A stretch of 64,000 bases of DNA from contig NC_084837.1 in assembly GCF_033115175.1 (NCBI RefSeq), positions 64,131,266 to 64,195,265 on the forward strand. Direction: 5' to 3'. The first letter of the stretch is position 1. Every line of letters starts with the position of its first letter. The stretch is from Lepus europaeus. Taxonomy: Eukaryota > Chordata > Mammalia > Lagomorpha > Leporidae. The position numbers were made by a program, and so were the translations under genes. This document shows, piece after piece, positions 36,051-47,812 of this stretch. Below the pieces are notes generated by a model. The model did not search any database. It was not told where the DNA came from and was given only the letters and a program-made list of their open reading frames with translations.

Positions 36051-37009
36051 TTTAAAGTAACACCAAAAACTGGATAAAGGACAAATAATTTGCATTCGTT
36101 TAAAAACATGATAAATAAAGGGAATTTCCATGGCCTGGTTAAAATAATTACACACAATGTTACAATGTGGGAAATCCTTCCTGGAGGTGGGGGAGGAACT
36201 GAGTGGTTAAGGAAGAATGTTCTCCAAAAAGAAAGGCCTGGGCTGAGAAGCGGAGAATATGGTAAAGGGGCTGACGGGTAGACTGGTGATAGCCGGCTGC
36301 TGGAATCAGCTGCTGCCCATTGAGCTCATTAATGGTACCAGGTACCGGTGTGTATCTAGGTTTGGGAAGCTGAAGACTTAATTAGCCTTCCTCCACCAGC
36401 ATACCTTCAATTGTAGGGAAGTGAAAAAAAAGTCCATAAATATAAAAAGAATACACATGAGGATATCGTGTGTTGTGTAAATGAACAGGGCTTGTGGCCT
36501 CACGGTGTTGGGAGAACCTGTTTTCTGAAATATCTGCATATGGCAGCAAAGGAAGATTTGATGGAATACAGCTGGGGACAATTACTAGGAAAAATAAAAC
36601 CGGCTCTTGTTTATCGCAGAGTAGGCTGAGAGTCCAATACACTGGTTCAGTTTGAAAAGGGCTCAGGAGTAGAGCCCTAGGGGGCAGCAGCTGCTGCCAC
36701 TGTGGTTAGGATCAGGCTGGCTGTGCCCAAGGCGTTCCAGTTTCAGCAAACAAAAGCCCACTTAATTTGCTCCAAACAGGGAACAGATGTGTGGAAAGGA
36801 GCTGACTTATCTTCAGCCGTCGATCCAGGGAGGCAGTAATCTCCTTACAGGTCCAGGAGAGTCAGGCTGGGCTCCCGCTTCTCCCAGGGTCCCTGACTCC
36901 AAAGTAGGGGTGCGCAGCCTCCCGGGGAGGGCAGGGCTGTGGAAAGGGGATGAACAGCTCTCCAGCATGTGCTCAGCAAGCTGCCAGTCCTCCTGAACTT
37001 AGGAGTCTT
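36051..37009. other. Intergenic, nothing recognised
   Basis: No supported gene or repeat. Confidence 0.35.
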
Positions 37010-37295
37010 TTTTTTTGACAGAGTTAGAGAGAAAGGTCTTCCTTCCATTGGTTTACCCCCAAATGGCTGCCACGGCTGGAGCTACGCTGATCTGAAGCCA
37101 GGAGCCAGGTACTTCTTCCTGGTCTCCCATGCAGGTGCAGGGGCCCAAGCACCTGGGCCATCCTCCACTGCCTTCCCAGGCCACAACAGAGAGCTGGACT
37201 GGAAGAGGAACAACCAGGACTAGAACCCGGCACCCATATGGGATGCCGGTGCCGCAGGCGGAGGGTTAACCAAGTGAGCCACAGTGCCGGCCCCC
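37010..37295 (-). mobile_element. C SINE, intermediate type
   Basis: Reverse copy with the 'gacagagttagagagaaagg' tail of the young group but a single B box. Target duplication AGGAGTCTT on both sides (37,001-37,009 and 37,296-37,304). Confidence 0.92.
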
Positions 37296-37304
37296 AGGAG
37301 TCTT

Positions 37305-39053
37305 ATTTGTAAACAGGGGTCATAATGATGACACTGACCTTGTTGAAAGACAAGGACTACTGCCGGCAAACTGGAGGCCACAGGCCGCGCCCTCCTCTTC
37401 TGCCCAATCCCCATTGCAGAAAGTGTGGCTTGAGTGACCCTGCTGAGTCATGTGAGTGTTACAGCTATACTGCAACTCCTAAAGTGATCGCAATGAAACC
37501 ATCATTTTTACAAAAACAAGACTTATTGTCATTTTTGTAGCCCGTGAAGGGCAGGGTGGGCATTTTCTAACTTTCCTTCAAGAACCATTTTTAAAGGCAG
37601 CAGCATTGGCACCTCCCTGCCTCCCCCCGCCCCGGTTCTTCATCAGAGTAGGGAACAAGGACAGGGCTGGCCTCCACAAGAATTTCCTTCATTGCAGGGG
37701 CAGAATAGAGAAACAAGGGAAGAAGGGTGACGCAAGGCGCAGTGTAGTTCAAGTGGCAGTGCAGGAATCCCTTCTGGGCCCTGGCACCCTGGCATGGCAG
37801 GCCCTGGGGAGAGCTGTGAGGCTGGTGCCAATATCCAGTGGGTCTTAGCCAGCGAGACCACCTGCCCCCAGGTCCTGTGGGTGTGAGCCCTGCAAAGCCC
37901 TGGCAGCTTCATTCCCTGAGAGGGGGTCAGGGGGCACGCCAGGTATCAGGTGCTGGCGGGGGACCAGGGCCAGGCTGTCCAGGGCGCCAGCAGCAGACAG
38001 ATCAACCCAAGTGGGCCTCCTGGAGGCTGCACGCTCAGCAGGGGCAACACCAGGGCGATAGTTTGTGTTCCAACACTGACACCTTGTGGCACAGAGAGCA
38101 AAAACAGCCGGAAAGTGCGCTGACAACCTTGGCTCATGCGTGGGGAGGTTGTCCAGTTCCCTTCTCTCAGGTCTTTACTGGCCAGGCCCTGCCCCTTGGA
38201 ATAAGTTAGCCTCCCTGGGGACTTTGTGATCATCACTGATGAGAGAAATCCAGGGAGAAAATAAATATTTCCAAGCCAGGCCAGTTGAAGGCTTGATGCC
38301 AATACCATCATATAAAAACGTATCCTGTTAGTCTGAATTCCAGCCTAGGGAGTGGTGACCCAGCACTGCCTCGGGGCTAGTCGCAGGAAAGACCTCGCGA
38401 GAGTGCACACCCCTTCCTGGGTGGATGGACGATGCTCACGCTTGCTGGAGCAGGGAAGGCTCCTCACCTCCCTGTGACGCCAGTTCAGGAAGTGGCCCTG
38501 CCATCCACCTGTTGCACTATGGGTTAGTCAAGACTCCGTCACGGCTGTCAGGAGCCAAACGAGGCAAGCTTAAGCCTAAGAAGCAATTGCCTCACCTCGC
38601 TGGAAAGATGCCGAACGAACTTACAGAAATGAAGATCCTGGCAAGCTGGGGAAGGGCCCAGCTGGGATGTGAACCAGTCAGGATGGTCCTGCTCTAGTCT
38701 CATCCCCAGCGGCCTCATCCTCCACCTGCAGGGGCTACGGTCTGGCAGCCCACGCTCAGCATCCCCGACGCCAGGGGAGCCGTTTTCTCCATCCTGGGGA
38801 AGGGTGCTGACCAGCTTGCTCAAGCTGGGTGTGTGCTCCTGGGCTGGTGCCTGGTGCCAGGGAGGTGACATCCTGAGCTAGGCCCCTGCCAGTCACACCC
38901 TGGCCCCTGAGGCCGCTGGCCAGGAGTGCTGAGGAGACAAGACGGAGGGGATGCTTACTTGGCAGGAACACATTAAAGGTTACCACAGTCCATCCTGCAG
39001 GTGCTGGCGGTTTCTGTTTTGTTTTAGTAAACTCTTAATTGAAGGACACTTTT
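37305..39053. other. GC-moderate intergenic, nothing recognised
   Basis: Possible MIR-like text near 38,600-38,690 is too weak to call. Confidence 0.35.
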
Positions 39054-39373
39054 TTTTTTTTTTAATTTGACAGGTAGAGTTATAGACAGAGGCAGAGAAA
39101 GGTCTTCCTTCAGTTGGTTCACCCCCCAAATGCCCGCCACGGCCGGCGCTGCACCGATCTGAAGCCAGGAACCAGGTGCTTCCTCCTGGTCTCCCATGTG
39201 GGTGCAGGGTCCAAGCACTTGGGCCATCCTCCACTGCACTCCCGGGCCACAGCAGAGAGCTAGACTGAAAGAGGAGCAACCGGGACAGAATCCGGCGCCC
39301 CAACCGGGACTAGAACCCGGAGTGCTGGCATCATAGGCAGAGGATTAGCCAAGTGAGCCACGGCACCGGCCCT
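39054..39373 (-). mobile_element. C SINE, double-B-box subtype
   Basis: Reverse copy. Flanks 'gaaggacacttttt' and 'gagggacacttttt' form the target duplication. Confidence 0.94.
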
Positions 39374-39529
39374 GAGGGACACTTTTTAAAAAGTGGAATT
39401 AAAGGACAAGTTTACTTTGGTGCAAAAAAATTCTGAAATCCATGCATAGGTACTTCACGATGTGTATTTGCTGTCAACTTTTTTGAGGACTCTCAGACAC
39501 ACAGGAAAGTAGACGAATCCTAAGCGTGG

Positions 39530-39812
39530 GGCTGGACAGAGTCTCCCCAATTGCGGTGGCTTCAACACTGCTTCCCCAGAGTCCACGTGTTGGAGATTTA
39601 ACATGCAAAGCCACATATTAGTGACATTTGTGACCTTGTGATGCCTGAGACTCTGCAGAGATCCCCTGCTGGCAAGGAGGCTCTCACCACGCGGCCCCTC
39701 AAGCTTGGACTTCTGCCCCTCAGAACCGTACAAAATAAACTTCCCTTTACGAATGACTCAGTCTCAGGTGCTCAGTTATCACCACAGGAGACAGCCTAAG
39801 ATGCTGCTGAAC
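39530..39812 (+). mobile_element. MaLR-type LTR fragment (MST/THE1-like)
   Basis: 'tccacgtgttggagatttaacatgcaaagccac' near the start and 'cttggacttctgcccctcagaaccgtacaaaataaacttcc...cagttatcaccacaggagacagcctaagatg' at the end follow the MST/THE1 LTR order. Diverged, no internal region. Confidence 0.7.
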
Positions 39813-39929
39813 ACACCTGCGCAGCCAGCACCCTGATGGAGAAGCAGAACGCGGCCAGCACCCCAGAATCCATCGTGCTACTCCCCCGCGTCCCTGGCAC
39901 TCCTCCCTCCAGCATAAACACTGGCCTGA

Positions 39930-40160
39930 TGCCTAAGCCACGGGCAGCTGGATCGATGTTGGTACTTTACAGAAGCGCAGCCATTCAGTATTGTTAACAC
40001 CTGACTTCTTACACGCAGCATCGTGTTTGTGAGATTCATCTGCGTTGTGTCCTGCAGTGTTTGCTGTCAGCGTTCTGATGCACAAATACACTGAGAGTGT
40101 TTTAGTGTAGATGGACATCCTTACTATGAAGAGGAAAATCCAAGTGTGCTAGTACTATGA
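39930..40160 (+). mobile_element. Old L1-type fragment
   Basis: 'catcgtgtttgtgagattcatctgcgttgtgtcctgcagtgtttgc' is the same element text as at 13,890-14,290. Confidence 0.5.
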
Positions 40161-40178
40161 GACTTAACCTAGGCATTT

Positions 40179-40494
40179 TTTTAAAAATGTATGTATGTAT
40201 GTATGTATGTATTTGAAAGGTAGAGTGACAGAGAGCAATGGAGAGTCAGAGATCTTCCATCCACAGGTTCACTCCCCCAGTGGCTGCAATAGCTCGGTCT
40301 GGGCCAAGCCAAAGCCAGGATTCAGGAACTCCATCCTGGTCTCCCACGTGGGCCATCTTCCACTACTTTCCCAGATGCATTAGGAGGAAACTAGGACAGA
40401 AGCGGAGCAGCTGGGACTCGAACTGGCACTCTGGTATGGAATGCTGGTGTCAAAGTAGCAGCTCAGCCTGCTACACCACAACACCGATGTCTTA
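40179..40494 (-). mobile_element. C SINE, old
   Basis: Reverse copy with (ATGT)n at 40,187-40,212 in its tail. Flanked by CCTAGGCATTT at 40,168-40,178 and 40,495-40,505. Confidence 0.88.
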
Positions 40495-40505
40495 CCTAGG
40501 CATTT

Positions 40506-40826
40506 TTTTTTTTTACAGGCAGCATTAGACAGTGAGAGAGACAGCGAGAAAGGTCTTCCTTCCGTTGGTTCACCCCACAAATGGCCGCTACGGGCGGCAC
40601 ACTGCACTGATCCGAAGCCAGGAGCCAGGTGCTTCCTCCTGGTCTCCCATGCGGGTGCAGGGCCCAAGCACTTGGGCCATCCTCCACTGCCTTCCTGGGC
40701 CACAGCAGAGAGCTGGCCTGGAAGAGGAGCAACCGGGACAGAATCCGGCACCCCAACCAGGACTAGAACCCGGGGTGCCGGTGCCGCAGGTGGAGGATTA
40801 GCCTGGTGAGCCATGGCACCAGCCAT
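40506..40826 (-). mobile_element. C SINE, double-B-box subtype
   Basis: Younger reverse copy inserted at the right-hand target duplication of the preceding SINE. CCTAGGCATTT recurs at 40,827-40,837. Confidence 0.95.
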
Positions 40827-40949
40827 CCTAGGCATTTAAATCTTAGAATTTTATGCTTTATTATGTCCTCCTTTGAATACACATGTCAATTCATATTAAT
40901 AATTAATATATAAAGCTGTCACATGAATTTAAAAATGGATTTTATGATG

Positions 40950-41243
40950 GGGCCAGCATGGTGGCGCAGTGAGTTGTCACTACCTGTAACATTGGCATCC
41001 CATATGGGCACCAGTTTGAGTCCCAGCTGCTCCACTTCTAATCCAGCTCCCTGCTAATGCTCCTGGGAAAGCAGCAGAGGATGGCCCAAGTGCTCCCTGC
41101 ATCCATATGGGAGACCCAGATGGAGTTTCAGGCTTCAGCCTGGCCCAGCCCTAGCTGTTGTAGCCATTTGGACAGTGACCCAATGGTCGGAAATCTCTCT
41201 GTAACTCTGTCTTTGCAATAAATAAATGAATCCTTTTTTAAAG
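40950..41243 (+). mobile_element. C SINE
   Basis: From 'ggggccagcatggtggcgcag' to 'caataaataaatgaatcc'. Moderately diverged. Confidence 0.88.
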
Positions 41244-41483
41244 AAATGTATATTTTATTAGGAGGTTTACATCGTGATAAAGCGCTCCATGCTCTTGGGG
41301 CCCACCACCCTTTACACGCAGGGCCAGCCAGACAAGTCACTAGGCAACACAGCCCCCTGGTGGCAGCCACCTGAATTGCATGTTCCTGGCTTTTCAAACA
41401 AGGCATTTCAAGTGTCACGGGCAAAACTTGTTATATTTGAACCAGTAATCATTTGTGCAAATAAAAGAGCTGCACTTCAGGGA

Positions 41484-41815
41484 GGACATCTGACCTAGTG
41501 GTTAAGAGGCCAGCTAGGAAGCCCACTTCCCACAACGGAGTGCCTGGATTGGATACCTAGATTCCTGCTAATGCAGACCCTGTGAGGCAGCGGTGAGAGT
41601 TCGAATAGCTGGGCTCCTAACACTCACACGGGAGACCTGCACTGAGCTTCTGGCTCCTGCCTTCAGTACCAGCCCAGCCTCAGCCCTTGTGACCATTTGG
41701 GCAGTGAACCGGTGGATGGGAGCATTCGCTCTCGTGTGTGTGTGTGTGTTGTGTGTTGTGTGTGTGTGTCTGTCTCTTCCCCTCTCAGATTATCTCTCAA
41801 ATAATTTTTTAAAAA
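41484..41815 (+). mobile_element. C SINE, old
   Basis: Diverged copy. The TCTC tract is replaced by a (GT)n microsatellite at 41,734-41,770. Confidence 0.82.
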
Positions 41816-41908
41816 GTTTAAATATAAAAATGTTCCATCTCCATGAAGTTGTACTGACTCAGGATACACATCCATCTCTAAAATTAAGATGAAAAATTTA
41901 AAGTGATG

Positions 41909-42231
41909 GGGGTCAGCGCTGTGGTGCAGTGGGTTAACGCCCTGGCCTGAAGCGCCAGCATCCCATATGGGTGCCGGTTTGAGACCTGGCTGCTCCACTC
42001 CAGATCCAGCTCTCTGCTATGGCCTGGGAAAGCAGTAGAAGATGGCCCAAGTGCTTAGACTCCTGCACCCACGTGGGAGACCCAGAAGAAGCTCCTGGTT
42101 CCTGGCTTCGGATCAGCGCAGTTTCGGCCATTGCAGCCAATTGGAGAGTGAATCAGCGGATGAAACCCCTTCCCCCCCTCCCCGCCTCTCCTCTCTCTGT
42201 GTAACTCTTTCAAATAAATAAATAAATCTTT
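41909..42231 (+). mobile_element. C SINE
   Basis: Complete copy. Perfect 17-bp target duplication AAAAATTTAAAGTGATG at 41,892-41,908 and 42,232-42,248. Confidence 0.95.
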
Positions 42232-42254
42232 AAAAATTTAAAGTGATGCCTACC

Positions 42255-42470
42255 ATTTTTCAAGTAACTATGCCGTGTCAGGTGTTATTCCAGAGTCTTC
42301 CCATCAGGGATTCTGGGTAATCCTTCCAGCAATGCTGTGAAGCCTCTAGTGTTGTCTGCTCTCAGAGACGCAGAAACAGAGGCTTCAAGTTCAGTGATCA
42401 CCTGCAGGTACACAGAGGCAGGATTTGAACTCAGCTCTCCCACAGTCATTCTCTCTCTGACAGGACGTGC
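42255..42470 (+). repeat. MIR fragment
   Basis: 'gtgttattccagagtcttcccatcag...aatccttccagcaatgctgtgaagc...acgcagaaacagaggcttcaag...gcaggatttgaactcagc' matches MIR order. Confidence 0.7.
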
Positions 42471-43070
42471 CCAGCTCTGCAGTGCTCCCTCAAGGTTCCT
42501 TCTGGCAGGAGCCCCACCCCCATCCCCGCCAAGGAGTGCTGGAGCCAAACAAGAACTTGCCCTCCCTCCCGGAGTCTTCCCTTGGGGACAAGTCCCTGTA
42601 GCCCTTCTCTCCACATCCATTCCCAGAGGCGGACGAGCTGGCTTTCTGACGAGTAGGAGCCCAAGACACTGGGTGGGTCCTGCACTGGTTGGTGAGGTTA
42701 ATACACCTGAAGGCCAGGAGCCACGTGGTGTTTCCGCCATCTTCCTGACCTGGCCAGCGTCAGGACCACTGAGGCCGGAGGATGAGCGGCTCCAGGGCGA
42801 CAGGAACCTTTTCCACGTTCGCACTGAAATTCTCCTGTCTCAGAAACCCCTCCGTCTCAGGAAGCTGATGTCCTCCCAATCCTGGGCACGCAGGCCCCAG
42901 CTGCCCCAGATCCCGAGAGAGCACGAGACATCCCTTCAGCCTCCGCGCCTCTGACCTGCTGGTCCATCCAGCCATTGCCAGTCTGCACTGGGCCCAGGGT
43001 TCTCAGGGGCCTGCCTTGCCTGGCAGCACGTGGGGTGGCGCATCCCTTGTGTTCCGCAGGCGGGCGGCGA
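42471..43070. other. GC-rich intergenic
   Basis: Open frames of 205 codons (plus, 42,337-42,954) and 179 codons (minus, 42,285-42,824) cover each other and run into the MIR. I treat both as chance. Confidence 0.4.
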
Positions 43071-43074
43071 TCCC

Positions 43075-43255
43075 AGCTCCACCTCTCACTGGCTCTGTGG
43101 CATTTGGCAAGCTCTTTCACTGACTCCAACCTCAGAACCTAACTCTTGGGTTAGTACTGATCTCTCTGGGCTGTGGTGGAAATTAAATGAGAAAATGCAA
43201 AAGTTTACAAGCGGTCAGTCCATAGGGGGAGTGCAATAAAGGACAGCCATTGGCA
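43075..43255 (-). repeat. MIR fragment
   Basis: Reverse orientation: 'ctggctctgtggcatttggcaagctctttcac...gtggtggaaattaaatgagaaaatgc...agtgcaataaagg'. Confidence 0.65.
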
Positions 43256-43309
43256 TTTCCCTCTGACCCTGGTACCCAGGGTGGTCACACCGCTTCCGGG
43301 GTATTCTAA

Positions 43310-43830
43310 GTTTTAAACTTAGTAGGAAATGCTTCCCGGTACAAGCAAATACATCACACATACAATATGAGGAGGAACAAGTCATGTCCTCCACATGTAC
43401 CAGCCCCTCTGCCTCAGCTTAAAGTAAGATAGTACCAACGCTTTTGAAGTTCCCGTGTGCCCCCTATCAGTCATCACCTGTCCCGTGCGGGTCCTAGCTA
43501 ATCCGAATTTTGTGTTTATCACCTCCTCACTTCTGCTATGTTTACTACAGATTCCACGTCTCCCCAAATAATACTGTGTTAAGATTTGGCTCCTGGGGTG
43601 CCGATCCAAACACAATCACTCTTACTTTGTCTTTTCACTCTGAGATTCGTGCGTGAGGCCATGGTTGGTCCATTGCTGTCCCTTGATGTACAGCATGCCA
43701 CCGTTAGAATGTACTGTGATTCAGCGTCCACTCCCCGACGCCGGGACACTGGGTGGTTGCTAGTGTCTTGCTGACACACACAGTGCTGCCACAGACTTAG
43801 CTCTCCCGGGGCACTTGTGCCCAAATTACT
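43310..43830 (+). mobile_element. Old L1-type fragment
   Basis: 'cgcttttgaagttcccgtgtgcccc', 'ctaatccgaattttgtgtttatcacc' and 'gttgctagtgtcttgctgacacacacagtgctgcc' follow the same LINE text as 13,890-15,230. Confidence 0.5.
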
Positions 43831-43840
43831 GGAGGGTGTC

Positions 43841-43874
43841 GGTCTAACCTCAACATTGGTCTAACCTCAACATC
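43841..43874. repeat. 17-bp tandem duplication
   Basis: GGTCTAACCTCAACAT occurs twice in tandem (43,841 and 43,858), differing only in the last base of the 17-bp unit. Confidence 0.9.
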
Positions 43875-43989
43875 CTTATTGAGGGCCCCATGGCGAAAAG
43901 CCTGCTCTCCGGTTTGGTTTTTCTTCCGCCTTGGAATTCTGAGTCCAACACTCTCCTCTCCATTTAAACTCTGTCTTCCTGTATTTTAT

Positions 43990-44420
43990 ACCAGCTTTAT
44001 GATTGTGAGTGACAGACAAGTCTGGCACAAAGGAGATTAGGCCAAAAAGGAGAGAGGAAGGGGGCGGCGCAGGAGATCCCAGCGGCCCGCTGGGGAACTG
44101 GTTCTTTTGTCACGGCCACCGTCTCTCTGGACTTGGCCCTCTCTGTCTTACCTCCATCCTCAGACAGGCTCCTCTCTCCTCAGAACCAGAGGGCCGAAGT
44201 CTCCTCAGGTTCACATGGGCCCAGGTTCGAGGCCAGCCACAAACCACGCCCGGCCTCGGGGACCCGTTTTAAAAAGTCTCCTGGCATCTCATTGGCTGTG
44301 CCTGGTCACCTGCTTATCCCTAAGCCAATCCCTGTGGCCAGGGCCATGCAGCGTACTGCTCTGATTGGTCAGGCCTGAGCCACAAGCCCACCTCTTGAAT
44401 GGAGTCAGCCGGAGCCCCGG
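43990..44420 (+). repeat. Old interspersed repeat with three CCAAT motifs
   Basis: The order 'ctcattggctgtgcctggtcacctg', 'ccaatccctgtggccagggcc', 'gattggtcaggcctgagccac' is a text I know from many mammalian loci as part of an old interspersed repeat. Family name not certain. Confidence 0.5.
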
Positions 44421-45177
44421 GTTGGGGCTGGGGTGGGCTGGGGGCTCCTCATAGGCAATGGGGGCGCTGTTTCCAGATGAAGGGTGATAACCACCTTCAG
44501 CCCCAAACCACGCGGGGCCGTTGCGCCCTGGGCGAGGTACCTCACACACCCGGGCGTCCGTTTGCGAGTGACAACCTGAAGGTCCTGACCCTGAGGGCCT
44601 GATAGGGTCTCGCCTTGAACTCTGACTGCGCGGGCCCTGCCTGCCGAGACGCTCTCCTCCTGGCCGCTCCTGGGCTTTTCTCACTTTCAGAGCTGGAGCT
44701 GAGGGCTTTGCATTTCCCTAATTTATCCTCAAAAACCCGCCATTGTGCGCTCCCTGTGAGCACTCTCCTCTTGCGGACCACACGTGGGACAGACGTCTCA
44801 CACCCACAGCCCGAGACATCTTCAGAGGCCTCTGTGGGTCCTCACCTTCCTCGGATCCGACACAGAACGGGGGTCATTGCCCCTTCACAGACTCACCCGG
44901 TCCCTGGTTCCTGCACACCAGCAGCCGGTGAGGAACTGAACCCTGCGGGCAGCCTCCCTCCCGCCGCGTGTGAACCCCGAGATGCCTGCGGCCCCCCCAA
45001 CTCCAGGCTAGGAGAGCAGCGTTGAGCTCGCACCTCAGTCCCTGACCTACAGAAACACCGTGAGCTCCAGGAAGCCACTGTTAGGAAAGGGGGACGGTCC
45101 TGACCTTGTTCCTGAACTTTAAGGAAATTAATCTCCGATTTCACTGTTCAGGGTGACAGCTTTTTTCTTACAACAGA
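44421..45177. other. CpG-richer intergenic stretch
   Basis: GC-rich with more CpG than its surroundings, but no exon, start-site motif or conserved frame that I can support. Confidence 0.3.
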
Positions 45178-45490
45178 TACTGTATTAGTCAGTGTTCTAC
45201 GGAGAAACCATCTAATCAAGAGAGAGAGATTTATTTAAGAAATTGGTTTACACAATTCTGGAAGCCTGCAAGTCTAAAATAAATCTGATGGGGTAGGCTG
45301 TGGGGCTGGAGACCCAGGGAAGAGCTGTTGTCCAGTCCAGAGGCGGTCTGATGGCCGAGCGCCTTCTTGCTTGGGGAAGGGTCGGTCTTTGTTCTAGGAA
45401 GGCCTTCAACAGATGGGGCGAGGCCCACTCACATGACTCAGTCTGTCTATTTTTAAGATTTTTATTTACTTATTTGTGTGAGAGAGATCT
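45178..45490 (+). repeat. Old interspersed repeat, first copy of a tandem duplication
   Basis: 'ctgtattagtcagtgttctacggagaaacc...gagatttatttaagaaattgg...gggctggagacccagggaagagctg' is a widespread old repeat text. From 45,317 the sequence is duplicated at 45,491-45,669. Confidence 0.65.
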
Positions 45491-45669
45491 GGGAAGAGCT
45501 GTCGTCCAGTCCAGAGGCCAAGCGCCATCTTGCTTGGGGGCCTTCTTGCTTGGGGAAGGGTAGGTCTTTATTCTAGGAAGGCCTTCAACTGATGGGGCGA
45601 GGCCCACCCACATGACTCAGTCTGTTTATTTTTAAGATTTTTATTTACTTATTTGTGTGAGAGAGATCT
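45317..45669. repeat. Tandem duplication of about 175 bp across a repeat/SINE border
   Basis: Unit 1 (45,317-45,490) and unit 2 (45,491-45,669) share 'gggaagagctg', 'ccagtccagagg', 'ttgcttggggaagggt', 'aggaaggccttcaac', 'tgggg cgaggccca' and the SINE-tail sequence 'aagatttttatttactt'. Unit 2 is a few bases longer. Confidence 0.93.
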
Positions 45670-45932
45670 CCCATCTCCTGGCTCACTCCCCAAAAGCTCA
45701 AAATGGCCAGCACTGGGCCAGACCACAGCCAGGGCCTGGGAACTCAATCCAGGTCTCCCACATTGGTGGTAGGGACCCAGCCATTTGAGCCATCAGCTGC
45801 TGCCCCCGCCCCCGATGGACATTATTAGGAATCTGGAAGCAGGAGTGCAGCCAGGAACTCAAACCCAGGCTCCCAGGATGGGATGCAGGTGCCAAGCTGC
45901 ATCTTAACTGTGACACCACACTCCTGGCCCTC
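45631..45932 (-). mobile_element. C SINE, old
   Basis: Reverse copy from 'ttttaagatttttatttac' to 'gtgacaccacactcctggccc'. Its first ~40 bp are also present in duplicate at 45,450-45,490. Confidence 0.83.
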
Positions 45933-46685
45933 GGTCTAAATTAAATGCTAATCTCTTAAAAAAAAAAAAAAAGCCTATGCCATAGCAGAATCAAATATTG
46001 GGCCCTGTGGCCCAATAAAATGGACCATCAGAGATAGTTTGTATCAGGTTGTACTAGGCTTAGGTGCAGTTTTATTCCAGCAGAAAGATACGAATCACCA
46101 TCAGCCAAGGGAGGAATGTCCTTGGGCAGAGTCTGGAGGGGTCCAAACACAGTGATCCAGGCATCCTCTCCCTGGAGAGTTGTGGACAGTGCTCCTGGCT
46201 CCAACCATAATGGGTGACGGTCTTCACAGAGCATTCACTGGACGGCTACCCAAGCCTTTGGTGTCAGTTACTGTGGGAGCCCACGTGGCTGACTGCTGAT
46301 CTCTGGTTCCTCCACATGGCCAGAGCCCCCCAGCACATGGTGACACTTCCATCAGGCAGGACGGCCCAGGGCCTGGAGATCACCCCCACCCCAGTGGCCA
46401 AGAGCAACAGCCAGAACTCTTTCCAGTGAGGTTAATTCCTCATTGCAAATAGGGCATGCTACAAAGCCAGCATCCAACAATGCAGAGTAGTGAAGCAGTG
46501 AGAAGCCTGGGCACTGAGTTTACAAGCCTCTGGTCCCTGTCCTGGCTTTCCCACTTTGCAAATTAGTGATCTAGTTTGCTTGTCCTGTCGATGCTCCCCA
46601 GCCAAAGGCCATCAGGAACATCCCAGGAGCTGGACAGATGTGGGCTTATTGGTACTTGCTGCAACTGAAAAGACTGCACACTTAG
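45933..46685. other. Intergenic, nothing recognised
   Basis: An A run at 45,958-45,973 follows the SINE. 46,020-46,450 may be an old LTR but I cannot assign it. Confidence 0.3.
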
Positions 46686-46965
46686 GGCAGGTGATGTGGC
46701 GCAGCAGGTTAAGCCACGGCTTGCATCCCGTATAGAAGCACCGATTCGAGTCCCTGTTGCTCTACTTCCCATCCAGCTCCTGGCTAATGCACCTGGGAAA
46801 GCAGAAAGAGATAGTCTGAGTGTTTAGGTCCTTGTCCCCCACATGAGATGGCGTTCTAGATTCTTGCCTTCAACCTGGGTACCCAGCCACTGCATACATC
46901 TGGGGAGTGAACCAGCAGTTGGAAGATCACTCTCCCTCTTCCCTTCTATGTCACTCTTAAAGAAA
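46686..46965 (+). mobile_element. C SINE, old
   Basis: From 'gggcaggtgatgtggcgcagcagg' to 'ctatgtcactcttaaag'. The tail is degraded. Confidence 0.83.
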
Positions 46966-47132
46966 GCAAAGATCAAGGTGATGGGAGAACAGTGGAGTGT
47001 TTCAGTGACTTGGGTGTGTGTGTTGGGGAGTCCTTACTGCAGATTTGGGGCTTCTATGAGGTGATTTTAGGGAATGTTCAAGGAAATGAAATTTTGCGCT
47101 GGATTTGGTACTGTCAGAAAGTGGAGGCAATT

Positions 47133-47467
47133 TTTTTTTTTCTTTTTTTTGACAGGTAGAGTTATAGTTAATGAGAGAGAGACAGAGAGAAAGGTCTTCC
47201 TTCCGTTCGTTCACTCCCCTAATGGCCGCCACGGCTGGCGCTGTGCTGATCCGAAGCCAGGAGCCAGGTGCTTCCTCCTGGTCTCCCATGCGGGTGCAGG
47301 GACCCAAGCACTTGGGCCATCCTCCACTGCCTTCCTGGGCCACAGCAGAGAGCTGGACTGGAAGAGGAGCAACGAGGACTAGTACCCGGTGTCCCAACCC
47401 GGACTAGAACCCAGGGTGCCGGCGCCACAGGCGGAGGATTAGCCAAGTGAGCCGTGGCGCTGGCCCT
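47133..47467 (-). mobile_element. C SINE, double-B-box subtype
   Basis: Reverse copy. Perfect 16-bp target duplication GAAAGTGGAGGCAATT at 47,117-47,132 and 47,468-47,483. Confidence 0.96.
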
Positions 47468-47511
47468 GAAAGTGGAGGCAATTCTACAATTCTACAACTG
47501 AGCATCTCTCT

Positions 47512-47812
47512 CTTTTTTTTTTTTTAAGATTTTATTTGAGAGGTAGAGGTACAGAGAGAAGGAGAGACAGAGAAAGAGGTCTTCCATTCGCTGGTTCACT
47601 CCCCAGATGGCTTCAATGGCTGGAGCTGGGCTGATCTGAAGCCAGGAGCCAGGAGCTTCTTTTGGGTCTCCCACGTGGGTGCAGGGGCCCAAGCACGTGG
47701 GCCATCTTTCACTGTTTTCCCAGCCGGAAAACAGTGCATTAGCAGGGAGTTAGATGGGAAGAGGAGCAGCTGGGACACAGGACACGGACTGGTGCCCATA
47801 TGGAATGCCCCC
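47512..47812 (-). mobile_element. C SINE, head missing
   Basis: Reverse copy from the T run to 'tggtgcccatatggaatgccccc'. It lacks the usual GGCCGGC head. Confidence 0.88.

Noticed and set aside
42285..42954. Open frames of 205 (plus) and 179 (minus) codons
   Set aside because: They overlap each other and extend into a MIR fragment, so chance in GC-rich sequence is the better explanation.
44041..45030. Candidate promoter with three CCAAT/ATTGG motifs (44,291, 44,325, 44,364) and raised CpG
   Set aside because: The CCAAT cluster sits in text I recognise as an old interspersed repeat, and there is no exon or gene nearby in a fitting orientation.
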